From assembly GCA_937625935.1 (NCBI GenBank), contig OW569350.1, forward strand, positions 186,001 through 250,000: a DNA stretch of 64,000 nucleotides. The letters run 5' to 3'. This DNA is from Tetramitus jugosus (taxonomy: Eukaryota > Heterolobosea > Eutetramitea > Acrasida > Vahlkampfiidae). A program made the position numbers and the translations under genes. Positions 1-10,602 of the stretch are shown here, in pieces (the stretch's first letter is position 1; each line of letters starts with the position of its first letter). The notes beneath the pieces were generated by a model. It saw nothing but the letters and a program-made list of their open reading frames with translations. It had not been told where the DNA came from and did no database searches.

Positions 1-2626
1 GGCTTGTCTTGCTTGGTGTGTTGAACAACGTCTGATAATACGCATTGGAATTTGGAGTCACTTGACATGTCACTCAACTGTGAAACAGCTTCCTTCTTCT
101 TGAGCAAAGTCTTTGGCGAGATGACAATCAGAGGCTTTCTGAACTTTCTGAGCATTTGACGTCTCAATGCATGGAAGTAATTAGCTGGAGTGGTAGGATT
201 AATCACACACATGTTAACTCTTCTCTGACTATCCTTGTTCGTTATTTCACTGACCGAACTGTCGCACATTTGCAAGAATCTTTCAACTCTGCTGGAAGAG
301 TGCTCTGGACCAGCACCATCCATGCCGTGAGGCAACAGCATAGTAATACCTGAACTCATGCACCACTTGTCCTCTGCACAAGCAATAAACTGGTCGACAA
401 TTGTTTGAGCACTTGGCCAGAAATCACCAAACTGTGCCTCCCACACAACCATATTCTTTGGGTTATTGATTGAATAGCCGTATTCGAATCCGAGCACAGC
501 CAACTCGGACAAAGGTGATGTAACAACTTCAAAGATTCCTCTCTTGCCCTCCAAGTGTTGCAATGGAGTGTACCTGTGTTCATTCTCCTGGTCCACAAAC
601 TCCAAATGTCTCTGAGAAAAGGTGCCTCTGGCAACATCCTGTCCACTCAAACGCACGTTATAACCTTCGATCAACAGAGTTCCGAATGCCATAGCTTCGG
701 CAGTGGCCCAATCTACAGGGTCACCATTATTGATCATTTGAATTCGTTTTCCAATATGGAACCCTCTCAATCTCTCGTGTACATTGAAGGAGTCAGGAAT
801 AGTGACCGACTGAATTGCTACCTTCTTCAAAAGTTCTGCATCTACTCCTGTGACAGGAATCGAAAGCTTGGAGAAGTCAGCAGCTTGCTGAATACCTTCC
901 CAATCGCCCAAAAAGTACTTCTTCTCAGGCTCATACTTCTCACATTGTTGATATTCACTCTCCAGGAAGTCTTCTCTGGCTTTTCTGATCTGTTGAATTT
1001 CTTGCTTGGTCACAACATTTTGCTCTTGAAGTTCACGACCATAAATTGTTGGGAACATTTCTCGGGACTTGATCAACTTGTACATTTTTGGTTGAGTGAA
1101 ATCTGCACTGTCGAGCTCATTGTGACCATGTCTTCTAAATGCAATCAACTCGACAATGATATCCTTCTTGAATGTTTGTCTGTAATTGACAGCTAATTTC
1201 ATCACTCGCACTACATCGTCCAACTTTTCTGCATTGACTGCAATAATTGGAGCACCAACCATCTTACCAATATCACCACTGTATCGTGAGGATCTATAGT
1301 GCAATGCAGGTGTTGTAAAGCCAAGTTGATTGTTGAGAATGAGATGCACAGTACCAGCAGTTGTGAAATGAGGAAGATTCGCAAGATTGAACGTTTCTGG
1401 TACGATACCCTGACCACAAAATGCAGCATCACCATGAATCAACACACACGCTGTGTTCTTTCCTTGCAATCGCTTTGCACGGGTCTTGCCCATAGCAACT
1501 GGATTAATAGCCTCCAAGTGAGATGGATTGTTCAAGACCGAAACGTTCATTGTCGAGTTTTCATACTTCAAGGTTGTAGAAATACCCAAATGAGACAATA
1601 CATCACCCACAGAATACAATTCGTGTGGAATTTCCAAGTTGCCCTTAATCTTGTGAAAAATTGCTCTCGGTGGGAAATTAAGGATACCAGTCAATAAATT
1701 CTGGAGAGTATTGAGAATACATAAAGATTGTGGAATTAGCATCCAATAAGTCGATCAAAATACAACGATTGCAACCATACCAATCTTCCTCTGTGAGGCA
1801 TTCCAATAACAACATCGCTGACACCTCCCTTGTTATACTCCTCAAACAAGTGATGCATCGCAGGGATCATGCTCTCTGCTCCCTCCAATCCATATCGCTT
1901 CGTTCCAGGAAACTTCTTGGCCAAAAAGTGATCAAACACCTCTGATTCCTGAATGAGCTGATTTGCAGTTTTCTTCTCTTGGGTGGTCAACTCGGTTTCG
2001 ACATTACTTTCCAACTGTTTTGCAATCCACAAGACTTCCTTTGTGCTCTCCAAATGCGTAAACTGAGCAGCAATACTGTTACAATACACTGTTTTAAGTG
2101 TGTCGACGACTTGACTCAATGGAGCTTGTCTCAGAGGTTTAGACTTTGGTCCAATGTGAACAATTTGATCCACATTGATCATTTGAGAGTCATCCTCAAC
2201 ATTCAAATTGTATACACTCGGTTTCAACTCGACGACTGATCCCCTCTTTGGTACCTGCAAATTCAATGGATCCAAATCTGCTTCAATCTATTGGATTTTC
2301 ATTTAACAAGTTACTTGTAATTAGCTTTGTAAAATCATAAAACAACAGGAGGACAAAAAAACATGGTTCTTCACACTTACGTGTCCATGAGATCTAAAAG
2401 CTCTCACAAGAGAATGCACACGACACTTGACCTCCTCTTCATCCAACTGTCTCAACACTGGTGAAACATGAATGCCTCTTTTTGTGGTCAATTGAGGTTG
2501 TTGCTGTTGGTTGGACAACACGCATCGATGCAAGAATCCTTCTGCTGTTGTCGCAGAGGTACTGCTATTGGAAGCAGCAGTGGCTGTTGTTCTCTTGCCC
2601 AAGTGAGAAAGACACCTCTTGTACAT
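1..2626 (-). CDS. OGDH: 2-oxoglutarate dehydrogenase E1 component, mitochondrial (5' part; runs off the left edge)
   Basis: Thiamine-diphosphate-dependent E1 subunit of the 2-oxoglutarate dehydrogenase complex; it decarboxylates 2-oxoglutarate in the mitochondrial TCA cycle. Three exons can be read on the minus strand: 2381-2626, 1781-2287 and 1700 down to the window edge, with GT-AG introns at 2288-2380 and 1701-1780, both between codons. The N-terminus (MYKRCLSHLGKR...) is basic and Ser/Thr-rich, as expected of a mitochondrial presequence. Diagnostic E1 motifs follow: FRSHGH, IEADLDPLNL, KRYGLEGAES, GMPHRGRLN (spliced across the second intron), the ThDP-binding stretch GDAAFCGQGIV, and further on AFRRHGHNE. 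An in-frame ATG at 2725 gives a longer alternative start; 2626 is preferred because targeting-like sequence begins there. The C-terminal part lies outside the window. Family assignment is secure. Confidence 0.96.
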
Positions 2627-2830
2627 TTTTTTACAATTACAAAATGAATGGATAACCGAAGTTAGAGATTGGTTGTTTGGTTGTTGTTTTGAGTTAGTTT
2701 TGTTGTGCTTGTTGGACGACAGCACGGATCACACACGAGAAACACGATCTGAACGTCATTGAGCCTCAACGTCATCATGCAGAACACCAGAATAGACTCG
2801 CCTCCTTTACTCCTTCTGCTGGAAATGCCC

Positions 2831-2848
2831 TTGATTGGCGCCAATCAA
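2831..2848. promoter_or_regulatory. 18-bp perfect palindrome with back-to-back CCAAT boxes
   Basis: In the 344-bp spacer between the 2-oxoglutarate dehydrogenase start (2626, minus) and the COMMD3 stop (2971) lies TTGATTGGCGCCAATCAA, which is identical to its own reverse complement. It holds an inverted CCAAT box on each arm around a GGCGCC core. A role as promoter element of the dehydrogenase gene, about 205 bp downstream on the minus strand, is inference. The rest of the spacer shows nothing else recognisable. Confidence 0.5.
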
Positions 2849-2970
2849 AATATGATTACAATGGATAATTTTTCAACGAACATGAAACTGGATATCATAC
2901 GGCCCCAGCTAAAGCTGAGCAAACAATCCATAGCCTTGAAGCTTACAAGATTAGACATCAATGCGCGTTT

Positions 2971-3698
2971 TTATTGGACCATTGACCTTTCAATTTGTTT
3001 TTGTGCATCTCTGAGCTTCGAGTACAAATCCTGTAACTGTTCTGTCGTGCATGAAATGGTCACTGCTTCACCAGTGTCGCACTTTAGCTTCAATGTATAC
3101 ACGGGTTCATTTGTCTTCTCCACTTGACTGCTCTTGATCACATAATCCAATCGCCAATCTACATCGATCCACGACGGAAATCCAAACGTCTTCTTCTTGA
3201 GCACTCTATCTCGGATTTGATCCTTGACTGACACGTACTTTTCACACAGTGGTCTCACTCTCTCCGCATTATCAATAAATTCTTCCAAAAAGTGACTGTC
3301 ATTGCATAGTTGTACAAGAAAACAAGATGATGTTAGACAATCAAACAATCATCAAGGTTTTCGACCAAGAAAGATGACAATAAAAAAAGCAAATAATCAT
3401 TATCATAGAACAAGGAGAACAATATGATACGTTACGTGAGTTCAATATCAGCATAATTGTGCTTTGCTGATTCTAGATACAGATAAATGATGGCATTGAA
3501 GGCTGATTTGTTGTTGGCAGAGTCCTTGTTGTTGTTGTTGGATGAGAGAAATGATGGTGCAGTTGACAATGATTCTTCTCTGTTGTTTAAAATTACACGA
3601 ATGGCATAATCGACAATTGACTTGAATGTGGAATCATTGACCTTGAGTTCATCAGTCAAATATTGGAGTGCTTTTTGCACATCTGATTTCAGTTCCAT
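2971..3698 (-). CDS. COMMD3: COMM domain-containing protein 3
   Basis: Subunit of the COMMD/CCDC22/CCDC93 (CCC) assembly, which works with retromer/retriever in endosomal recycling (family knowledge). Two exons join across a GT-AG intron: complement(2971..3295, 3436..3698), intron 3296-3435, splice inside a codon. The product is 195 residues, the same length as I recall for human COMMD3. The N-terminus MELKSDVQKALQYL parallels the start of animal COMMD3. The C-terminal COMM domain is clear, with DWRLDYVIKSSQ and a terminal helix containing TEQLQDLYSKLRDA. An Asn run (NNNN) with Ser/Asn-rich flanks inside exon 1 is the only lineage-specific addition. A 158-bp spacer separates it from a divergent small gene at 3857, suggesting a shared promoter. 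Confidence 0.92.
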
Positions 3699-3856
3699 TT
3701 TGTTGTGTCTGTGGTTCTTTGTTGAGGGAATTAGAAGGAAAAAATAATTACTCCTCTATGAAACTGAAGTAACTTACTGCGACTATTCACCAGCCCACCC
3801 AAGAACTTATTCCCCATTTATGACCGAAACGATACCACGCGCCTCCCAACAAAACA

Positions 3857-4048
3857 ATGTCATTCAAGCCAACTCCAACTCCACTGGTCTCACCTTTAAA
3901 GCGTGCACCAACATCACTAAGGGACAAATTAGCAACAACACAGGAAAAGGCGAAAATCGCAAAGATTGTAAGTGTAGATGAGAAGGGGTTTGAAAACCTC
4001 GTAAGACAACACAGGGAATATTTACAGATAAAAACCAATTATCTATAA
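3857..4048 (+). CDS. Small unknown protein next to the retroelement island (possible truncated gene)
   Basis: An ATG in an A-rich context opens a 63-codon frame (MSFKPTPTPLVSPLKRAPTS...), basic and Pro/Thr-rich at the start and helical later. It contains a good GT-AG intron candidate: GTAAGTGT at 3968 and TTTACAG ending at 4027. Removing it keeps the frame and leaves only 43 codons (…AKIAKI then IKTNYL). Immediately downstream, from about 4060, degraded LINE sequence begins. The original gene may therefore have lost its 3' part to the insertion, or this may be a complete micro-gene. Divergence from COMMD3 with a short spacer supports a genuine 5' end. No family recognised. The opposite-strand frame 3787-4038 is judged a shadow. 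Confidence 0.4.
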   Translation: MSFKPTPTPLVSPLKRAPTSLRDKLATTQEKAKIAKIVSVDEKGFENLVRQHREYLQIKTNYL

Positions 4049-4059
4049 ACCATCGTTGT

Positions 4060-5070
4060 TTTGCTTTTGTGGTGATGAAGGAGAGTCGTGAGACATCTCC
4101 GTTTCACCCATTCACTTTTTCGGCCACTGTTACTTTGACTCCATTGACTACCAAGCCATTGGTGATATCTTCGATGGGTCCTCCCTTAATTCCGCAAATA
4201 AAATAAAATCATCCACATACGTTCTACAGGTTCTGGGTCATAGCGCCAAATCCCTTCATTCCTGGCCGCACATTCAACAGGACCACTTGACGCACAAGGA
4301 TATAGGAAGTGGGCGACAATGAATCTCCCTGTTAAGTACCCCTCCGATATGAAATCTCCTGGAAAGTGAAGAAATCAGCACACGGGCAGGAGTCGTTGAT
4401 TGTCATTCACATCCATTGTACCATGCACCTCCTCTTCTACAGATACTGAATCGACACCATTGCCTCCAGACTCGGGAGTTGTGTTCACCTTAGAGTCAAA
4501 TAAACAGAGCATTGGAACATATTCCACATCTCGCGTTTCGTTGTCGATCAGTTCTCCACATACCCTTCCAGTGTTTCATTCTTCTGTTCATTTGTCTCCA
4601 ATGTTGAAGAGTCTTGCAGAATTTTTGACGTTTCGAGGTTCAAAAATTGATCTGGGTACCCATCATATTCTATCCACTCCATGAGGGTATTTCAGGAAGA
4701 TAAAGTCCGCACCACTGTACTTTACTGCCTTTTGCAACCACCATCTATCACTTTCCTCCCTCCTGGAGGACTCGACTGTTGCCCTCTTGGTCAAACAAGG
4801 ATAGAAGGTGCTGTCTACTATCTACTTGCAATTCACCTTTATACAATGCAGGCTCGTCACATGACCCGAGCTTGGACAATTACACTCTCTCATTTGAGAG
4901 ATCAAGAAACGAGAATCCTCTGAAAACGCCATCTGAACAATTTTCCTTTTTTCCATACAGTGAGACATGATTAGTAAACTGCGAGCGTTACTACTGTCTG
5001 CGGTCCTTTGATTGCTGGTAGATTCCGTGCAGCGTTGTGATGCAGCGACTCTTCATCCAGCACACAAAAC
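4060..5070 (-). mobile_element. Degraded LINE (non-LTR retrotransposon) fragment D, reverse transcriptase portion
   Basis: No open frame survives, but on the minus strand reverse-transcriptase blocks can be read across frames. GDSLSPTSYILVRQ is at about 4285-4328, and a YVDDFILF-type active site is at about 4200-4220 (the Tyr is partly lost). Around 4850-4890 a Cys/His cluster (CNCPSSGHVTSLHC) resembles the zinc knuckle that closes many LINE RT proteins; because it lies 5' of the RT block in this orientation, it probably ends a neighbouring copy. Stops and frame changes mark it as dead. Boundaries are approximate. Confidence 0.55.
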
Positions 5071-5990
5071 TACGGGCCTTTCGCTACACTACTTCTTGTT
5101 TCATCCCATATTTCATCAAAGCATCCGCCACCTACCACCTGGTCGACAGCGTCGTTCTCTAATCCCATAATTCCCATGAGATACTCTCTGCTCGACTTCC
5201 TCGGCATGGGCCACATGAATCCGTTTCTGAACAGCACTTTGTCAAACCATAGGGAGATGGCGGACTCTCGATGTAATGGAAATTTGAGCAACTTTTTGTA
5301 GACTTCCAGGACAAATGAGTGAAGGACACGTTTCCTTCTTTTTTCCCATAAAACAATTATTACTACTCCACAAGTAAATGCATGATGATTTCTGGAGCTT
5401 CTCAACAGTATGTACAAGTGACATCGATCAGCGGATTATACAATTGTAGAAGGACAGTCCTCGTGTGGAGAGTTCCACTTCTCACTTGATGATAGAACCA
5501 CAGTTCCTTTCTTTCCAGACCAAAAGGGCACTCAATGCTGCACCTCTCACATTCGTGACAGTCGCCACTGGCGACTGTGATTCCAGAGCTAGGGAGTAGT
5601 TTGGCGCACCAACAAGATATGTGTGTTTCACCTCACGGAGGCGGATATTGGATTTAAAGATGCTCGTTCGAATGAGCGTTTGTGATTGCTTGACATCATC
5701 AAGCGTATAGACCCTAACCACAGACAGTCCATCCTCCGCTTATCTTGCAAAGAATTTCTATTTCAGGATGCATATTCAGACTCAAGGATCTGAGCACCTT
5801 GTGCATGACATTAGCTGTCTCCTCTATGTCTTTAAGACTTCCACTGAATAGGTTATAATCATCAACATATGCAACATTCCAGATCCTTTGGGACATGCCC
5901 TGATACCTTTACTTTTTATCCAGCATAAAGAAGTGTCAGTTGGTGCACTATCACATAAGTGGTTGGTGACAAGGAGTCACCTTGTCTAGT
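5070..5990 (-). mobile_element. Degraded LINE fragment B: RT palm, thumb and zinc-knuckle tail
   Basis: Reading the minus strand from 5990: STRQGDSLSPTTYVIVHQ (RT block), then WNVAYVDDYNLFSG carrying the YVDD catalytic motif at about 5850-5875. Thumb-like sequence follows, then at about 5390-5412 a CTYC...APEIIMHLL zinc knuckle interrupted by a stop. Several stops and frame switches separate the pieces, so it is non-functional. It lies in the same orientation as fragments A (5990-6760) and D (4060-5070), giving a head-to-tail series of truncated copies. Confidence 0.7.
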
Positions 5991-6760
5991 ACTCCTATCT
6001 ATATAGATTCTTAACCTTTTTGAGACCTCCCTCGAGAGCGAAATCCTGGCCATTCGGGCAACTGGACAATTCACAAGGCAATGCAAGACCGTCTCTTGCT
6101 CAAAATTGCACTTGGGACACGTCGTGTCCATATCTTCCACCTCGTAGAGATGCTTCACCACAGCTTTTGTGTGAAGTGTTTGGCTTTTGACTTGTGCAAT
6201 GAACCATTCAAGCTTCCTATCAACCCTAAAGGGGCATTTCATAAAGGAAAAGTCTGTTGCACCTCCCAAACATGCCTTCTGAATCCACCACAACTTCTCT
6301 CGACCGATCAGGTCTCGATACTGCCGAGTGAAAGCATGCCATATCTGCTGTTTTTCAACCACTTCAAAATTGTCCTTGTACATCAGTATTGGTAGGGTTG
6401 CAGCAGAACGATCATGTATGCCGTTGCATTGTAGGAGTTCAAGGTCCATGAGAATGTATCCATATCTCTTCGCACTGATGCCAAAGTTACCGTGCGCTTT
6501 AGCAAGCTCGCCATGCTTGACCCATTACCATTTCTTGTCAGCTGCTCCTTCAAGCTGACACCAATCTTAAAAAGCTTCTTGGCCACATCGTTTGGCTGCG
6601 ACATGGCAAGGTTACAGCTCAAACAATTGACCTCATCTCCATATGCGATAGTCAAATAGTTGTTGTGCATGCGCTCCGCACACCACTTGAGGTATGTGTG
6701 CTGGCCTTTCCTCTTGATGACTTGGACTCGGTTGAGCCAGTCACCAAACTCCTTGAAATA
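5990..6760 (-). mobile_element. 5'-truncated LINE fragment A (RT C-terminus with zinc knuckle) abutting tRNA-Cys
   Basis: Minus-strand sequence starting only a few bases from the tRNA-Cys 5' end encodes an RT tail (FGDWLNRVQVIKRKGQ, then KWCAERMHNNYL...). It continues, after a frame change, into a zinc knuckle (CPKCNFEQETVLHCLVNC) at about 6035-6120. It has no RT palm of its own and is joined at about 5990 to the RT block of fragment B. The knuckle pattern C-x2-C...H-x4-C is typical of LINE ORF2 C-termini. Confidence 0.72.
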
Positions 6761-6764
6761 TCAG

Positions 6765-6849
6765 GGACATATAGCTCAGCGGTAGAGCATGGGATTGCAA
6801 AAAATGCAACATGATCCTATGGTCGTGTGTTCGATTCACACTATGTCCT
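6765..6849 (+). tRNA. tRNA-Cys(GCA) with a 13-nt intron
   Basis: A full cloverleaf folds by hand. The acceptor GGACATA pairs with TATGTCC over 7 of 7 positions, the D-stem GCTC pairs with GAGC, the anticodon stem TGGGA pairs with TCCTA (one G-U), and the T-stem GTGTG pairs with CACAC around TTCGATT. The anticodon loop begins TTGCAA, giving anticodon GCA (Cys), and contains 13 extra bases at the canonical 37/38 intron position. The mature length is 72 nt and the discriminator base is U73, a recognised tRNA-Cys identity element. Internal A and B boxes are intact (TAGCTCAGCGG; GTTCGATTC), and a T5 run just downstream (6851-6855) can terminate Pol III. Confidence 0.9.
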
Positions 6850-6879
6850 GTTTTTATAAGCAAGTGACCAACAGGGTTC

Positions 6880-7300
6880 AGCAATGGAGATTGCTCGACT
6901 TGTGGCCCTCAAGTGCGCACCATGGGTCACTCGAGTACAGGTCATTAAGTGGGAAAAAAATCAATGTATAGCCTTGCTCAATATCAAGAAGGATGAAATT
7001 TATGAGTTTGTGTGAAAGGTGCAAAGGCATATATCAAGAAAGGATTAGATAATGACAAAAAACTTTTCGTTCATGGAATAGAAGGTAAAACAGAGATAGA
7101 GATTTCCGAATTGGTCGGTGCTGAGAAAGCTCACAAACAACACGGCGTTTGTGACAATGAAATCCCAAACATATGCCCAAACTGTAGCAGGAGATCAATC
7201 GTTGAATCACGCTAAGAAAGTTCTCCGAGAGACCGCCAGTCATTTACCGAACCAGCCAAATGGGAGTGAACCACAAGATGTTCAACCACACAAATGGACG
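6880..7300 (+). mobile_element. LINE fragment: C-terminal tail with RRM-like domain
   Basis: Downstream of tRNA-Cys, plus-strand sequence reads, across two frames, as a diverged copy of the tail of the element at 7404-10602. ALLNIKKDEIYEFV matches the FVAWVTVKGDRIYDFV region there, KKLFVHGIEGKTEIEISELVG matches KVVVHGMKNMSVDDIKKLLG, and TAFVTMKSQTYAQTVAGDQ matches TAFVVMGDETYARAVLSGEQ. It ends about 100 bp before the endonuclease start of the next copy, so it is the 3' end of an upstream copy of a related subfamily. Stops and a frameshift show it is dead. Confidence 0.6.
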
Positions 7301-7403
7301 AGTTAAACCAGAAGAAGAGACAAATGATCAATACACCAGCTCGACTTCCAACTATCAGAAGCAGGGAGGCATCTGCAAGTGTGCCGAGAAGCGACTCTAA
7401 CTT

Positions 7404-9280
7404 ATGTTAGAAGTCGTATGGTACAATGTCAATGGACTGCCTGGTAAGTCCGTTGATATAATCAACATGTTGGAGCAAGGGAATGTCGACATTCTCTTGC
7501 TACAAGAAACAAGAATTTTACACCAGGAGCAGATGGCGAACCTCCAATAGGTCGATAGAGAATTTTGGTCGCAAAAGCACAAAAAAACCCTGGGGCAACA
7601 ACAGACGAATAAGAAGGTTACTGAACACCAGAGAACTGTTGTTGAGATATCTAGTGAGTGGACAGACAACTGAAAGAACTTTCAAAGTGTTTAGTCACTA
7701 CGGAGAACCAAGGACTCAACTCTCCAAGGAGTCGGTAGGGATTGCACTGAGTGCAGTTGATCGGAAGCTGCATGGGGAGAGAGTCAGGAACAAAAAGTTC
7801 AGAACGTGGGAGTGGGCAGCTAGAACATCGGAGTTTGTAAACCCGACGAAGTTCTTCTCTGCTGCAAGTGCGAAGAAGGCCAACTGCATCAGACTCAACA
7901 CAGTTAATGATGGAAATATGACATACACTGATAGTGAAAGGGTTGGGGAAAAAGCAGCATTACTTTGAATCTGCGTTTTCAAAGGAAACGTCCTATCTCA
8001 GGACTATCCCAGCTCCGAGTGCTCAAGATACCATCAGAAAGGAATTCACGCAGATTACAACTGAGGAGGTGCGCGATTCAATCGGATGGCTTAGAAACAA
8101 AAAGTGCCCTGGACCTGATGGGGTCCACAATGAAATGTTGAAGTTACCAAGGATAGCAGGGACTACAGCTGGGAGCTGTCGGAAGTTTTATCAGGGTTCT
8201 TCAACAATATCCTGGAGAGTGGGTCGTTTCCTAACAGGTGGAAGGAATGCACTATCGTTCCTGCCTATAAGAAAGGCGACGCGCAAGACATTTCAAATTA
8301 CAGACCTATATGCCTGTTAAGCGCTCTGTCGAAGCTCTTCACAAGGCTACTCAATGCCCGAGTGTCAAAGGCAGCAGAGGCTGCCTCTTTGTTTACGAAC
8401 ACGCAAGGGGGAGGGCGAAAGTTCAGAGATATAAGGGCAATCAATCATGAGAGGGGTCATTGATCATGCCAACAGGAATGATGGTCAATTGTACCTCCTC
8501 CTGACTGATATCGCAAAGGCTTTCGACTCTGTTCCCCATAATGCCATTAAGGAAGTGTATTCGTTCTTTGGATTCCCGGAGCACATTGTCAATTTGGTTC
8601 ACGACATGGTAACTGGAAACGCTGCCAGAATAATGGCTGGCAAGTTGTCAAGACGCTTTCTGATGGGGAAAGGCACGAGACAAGGTGACTCATTGTCTCC
8701 GACTACATATGTGCTCGTTCACCAAATGTACACCCCTGGTTTTGCCAAGGGCTACGAGGCAATGTCGCAAGACATTTGGAATGTAGCGTACGTGGATGAC
8801 TGCAACCTAATGTCCAATAACAGGCAATCCATTGAGAAGACCGCTAACAAAATGAATGAAGTGTTGAGCATGCTCAGGATGGTCATGCACCCAAACAAAT
8901 TGGAACTCTATGTGAGGAAGATGGGCAGAAGTAGCTCAGTACACAACATAACGGTTAATAATGTTGTTGTGCGTGCAAATGGAAGTGAAAAAACTTTCAG
9001 GGCGTTAGGACTCTTCACGAGCCTGAACGGTTGTACGACAAGACAAAAGGAGCAGGCACTCGAAAAGGTGAAGAGAGTAATGAACCGTCTCGGCATCATG
9101 AGACTCACAGCGCGACAAGTGGCTAGAATCATTAACACCTGCATCCACCCGGTGTTCCTTTACGCTTGTGAATTCACTCACTGGACTAAAGCGTGGATCA
9201 ATAGAGTCAATCAAAAGGGCAAGGCGCTAATAAAACAAGGATCAGTAGCAATGAAGCGGTACCCGTCCGATCTGCTGTAG
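7404..9280 (+). pseudogene. LINE endonuclease-reverse transcriptase (frameshifted)
   Basis: The frame opens at 7404 with the first APE-endonuclease motif (YNVNGL, then LLLQETR) and stops at about 7545; most of the endonuclease is missing. Linker sequence (WEWAARTSEFVNPTKFFS) runs in a second frame to about 7965. The RT then continues as KKCPGPDGVHNEML (about 8098-8140), a frame switch to ISNYRPICLLSALSKLF (about 8290-8340), and the long frame 8447-9280. That frame holds the first catalytic Asp in LLTDIAKAFDSVPH, TRQGDSLSPTTYV, the active site YVDDCNL (about 8790) and the thumb. The catalytic aspartates remain, so decay is by indels rather than loss of motif residues. Confidence 0.8.
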
Positions 9281-9286
9281 GTTTCC

Positions 9287-10414
9287 AGTGACAACGGTGG
9301 TTTTGGACTGCGAAAGATTGAGGAGTCCATTCTAGTAAGAACTGCATGGTTCGTTAAGGACAGGCTGAGAGGAAAGAATGACAACGAGGCTCACAAGCTA
9401 ATGTTGGACTCGCTTGAGGAGATCAAGCTTCTGCAAACATTCCAAAGGGAGAAAATCTTTCAGTCCAACAACAGGCTAGAGCTTGTCAAACACCAGCAAC
9501 GCTTTGTTGCATGGGTGACGGTCAAGGGTGACCGCATCTATGATTTTGTTGAGTTGTTCAACAAAGAGAGGAGGATTGGCAACAGCACTGCTGCACCCAA
9601 GCGCAGTGTTGATTGCACAAGAAAGGTGGTCGTCCATGGCATGAAGAACATGTCAGTGGACGACATCAAGAAGCTACTGGGACCTGATAAGGTTGCCAGT
9701 GTGCTGAAGAAGCGTGACACTGCTTTCGTGGTCATGGGTGATGAAACCTATGCACGAGCAGTGCTCAGCGGAGAGCAAAAGGTCAAGGCCACGGTCACTC
9801 GATACGTCGAGAGACCACATGATCCTCTCAAGGCTGTCAACAAGAGATTGACGAAGATGTATGAGGAGCTGCTGACGGTGGTTGACGCACTGCGTCGACA
9901 GGTCACAGAACTCACCAAGGAATTGGGAAAGACAAAGGGTCAAGAGAGCAACAAACCGGTTCCGATACCGGAACTAGAAGTTGCACAAAGAACTGCTCCT
10001 GATCTAATGGAGGCAGAAGAACAAAGGAGTGCAACACCACTGCCAACAGTGCCTGTTGCACAGCTCAGCGCTGAAAATCGGCAAATTCTGGAGCAAGTGA
10101 ATGCCACTTCTCCAGTGTTCTCAAGAGTGAAGAAGGAAATTGCTGCATTGGCACTTGCTGCTGCACGCAAAAGGTATGGTTTGACTGAGGACGAACCAGT
10201 CATTGTGGATGTGGATGATGACTCCGAAAAGGAGATTCAGAGTCCACAACTCAATGACAACAAGAAGAGGAGTGCTAGGATCACACTGGGTGATCTGATG
10301 AGCAACAAGGCCCAAAACAAGAAACCAACAACAGATGGCTCTGTGTCCATCGACGGTCCTACTACAAGGTTACGCTTTGATGAAGGGCATCAACCAAAAC
10401 ACTCACCAGAGTGA
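9287..10414 (+). pseudogene. LINE RT C-terminal region fused to an RRM-like and coiled-coil domain
   Basis: After a frame break near 9280 a single open frame runs to 10414. It starts with the conserved LINE RT tail (SDNGGFGLRKIEES). It passes through FVAWVTVKGDRIYDFVEL, then a beta-alpha-beta-beta pattern of RRM type (KVVVHGM...VDDIKKLLG...TAFVVMGDETYARAVLSG; about 9625-9775), then a coiled coil (KRLTKMYEELLTVVDALRR) and a charged low-complexity tail. No zinc knuckle is seen between RT and RRM, unlike the minus-strand copies nearby. In most LINEs an RRM domain sits in ORF1, upstream of the RT; here it lies downstream in the same frame as the RT tail. The same order recurs in the 10850-11800 copy. 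The 337-residue ORF at 9401 is the ATG-initiated part. Confidence 0.65.
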
Positions 10415-10461
10415 TTCTTCCAACCTGTAGATGCACCGTCGGGGACAACAAGAGAAGAAGA

Positions 10462-10602
10462 GTGAATGACGCCCTACGGGTCGTCACTCACAAAACAAGT
10501 CAATAAATGAGCAATCGTGTGCTTGCTGCGCAAACACACATGGTTGTATGGAACAAAAAAAAAAAGTGGTCCTGAAGGGCAGTGACTCCTTCGAGGAACC
10601 AC
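10462..10602 (+). other. Two stem-loops and A-run in the LINE 3' region
   Basis: First hairpin 10462-10491: GTGAATGACGCCC pairs with GGGTCGTCACTCAC (one mismatch, one bulge, TAC loop). Second hairpin 10566-10602: GTGGT-CCT-GAAGG pairs with CCTTC-g-AGG-a-ACCAC around a 9-nt loop, directly after an A11 run. A structured 3' end is known to be the recognition site for the RT in stringent-type LINEs, so this is the probable template end of the element (inference). Confidence 0.55.

Larger units (their letters stand above)
7404..10602 (+). mobile_element. LINE with APE endonuclease, reverse transcriptase and downstream RRM-like domain (decayed)
   Basis: This is the most complete retroelement in the island. 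From 5' to 3' it has an apurinic-endonuclease start (7404, VWYNVNGL...DILLLQETR), a large internal deletion of the endonuclease, an RT with all main blocks (about 7800-9280), and a C-terminal region with an RRM-like fold and coiled coil (to 10414). A short 3' region follows with two stem-loops and an A11 run at about 10555-10565. At least four frame changes or stops disrupt the RT polyprotein. Presence of an APE endonuclease places it among the APE-type LINE clades; a Tx1/L1-like affinity is only a guess. 3' boundary set at the end of the second hairpin. Confidence 0.8.

Noticed and set aside
3787-4038. Minus-strand 83-codon frame opposite the small gene at 3857
   Set aside because: The plus frame has an A-rich leader and a consensus intron; the minus frame has no such support and is its mirror image.
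4400-4970. Plus-strand frames of 60-94 codons
   Set aside because: They are antisense to degraded LINE sequence, start at non-ATG codons or mid-element, and have no protein-like features.
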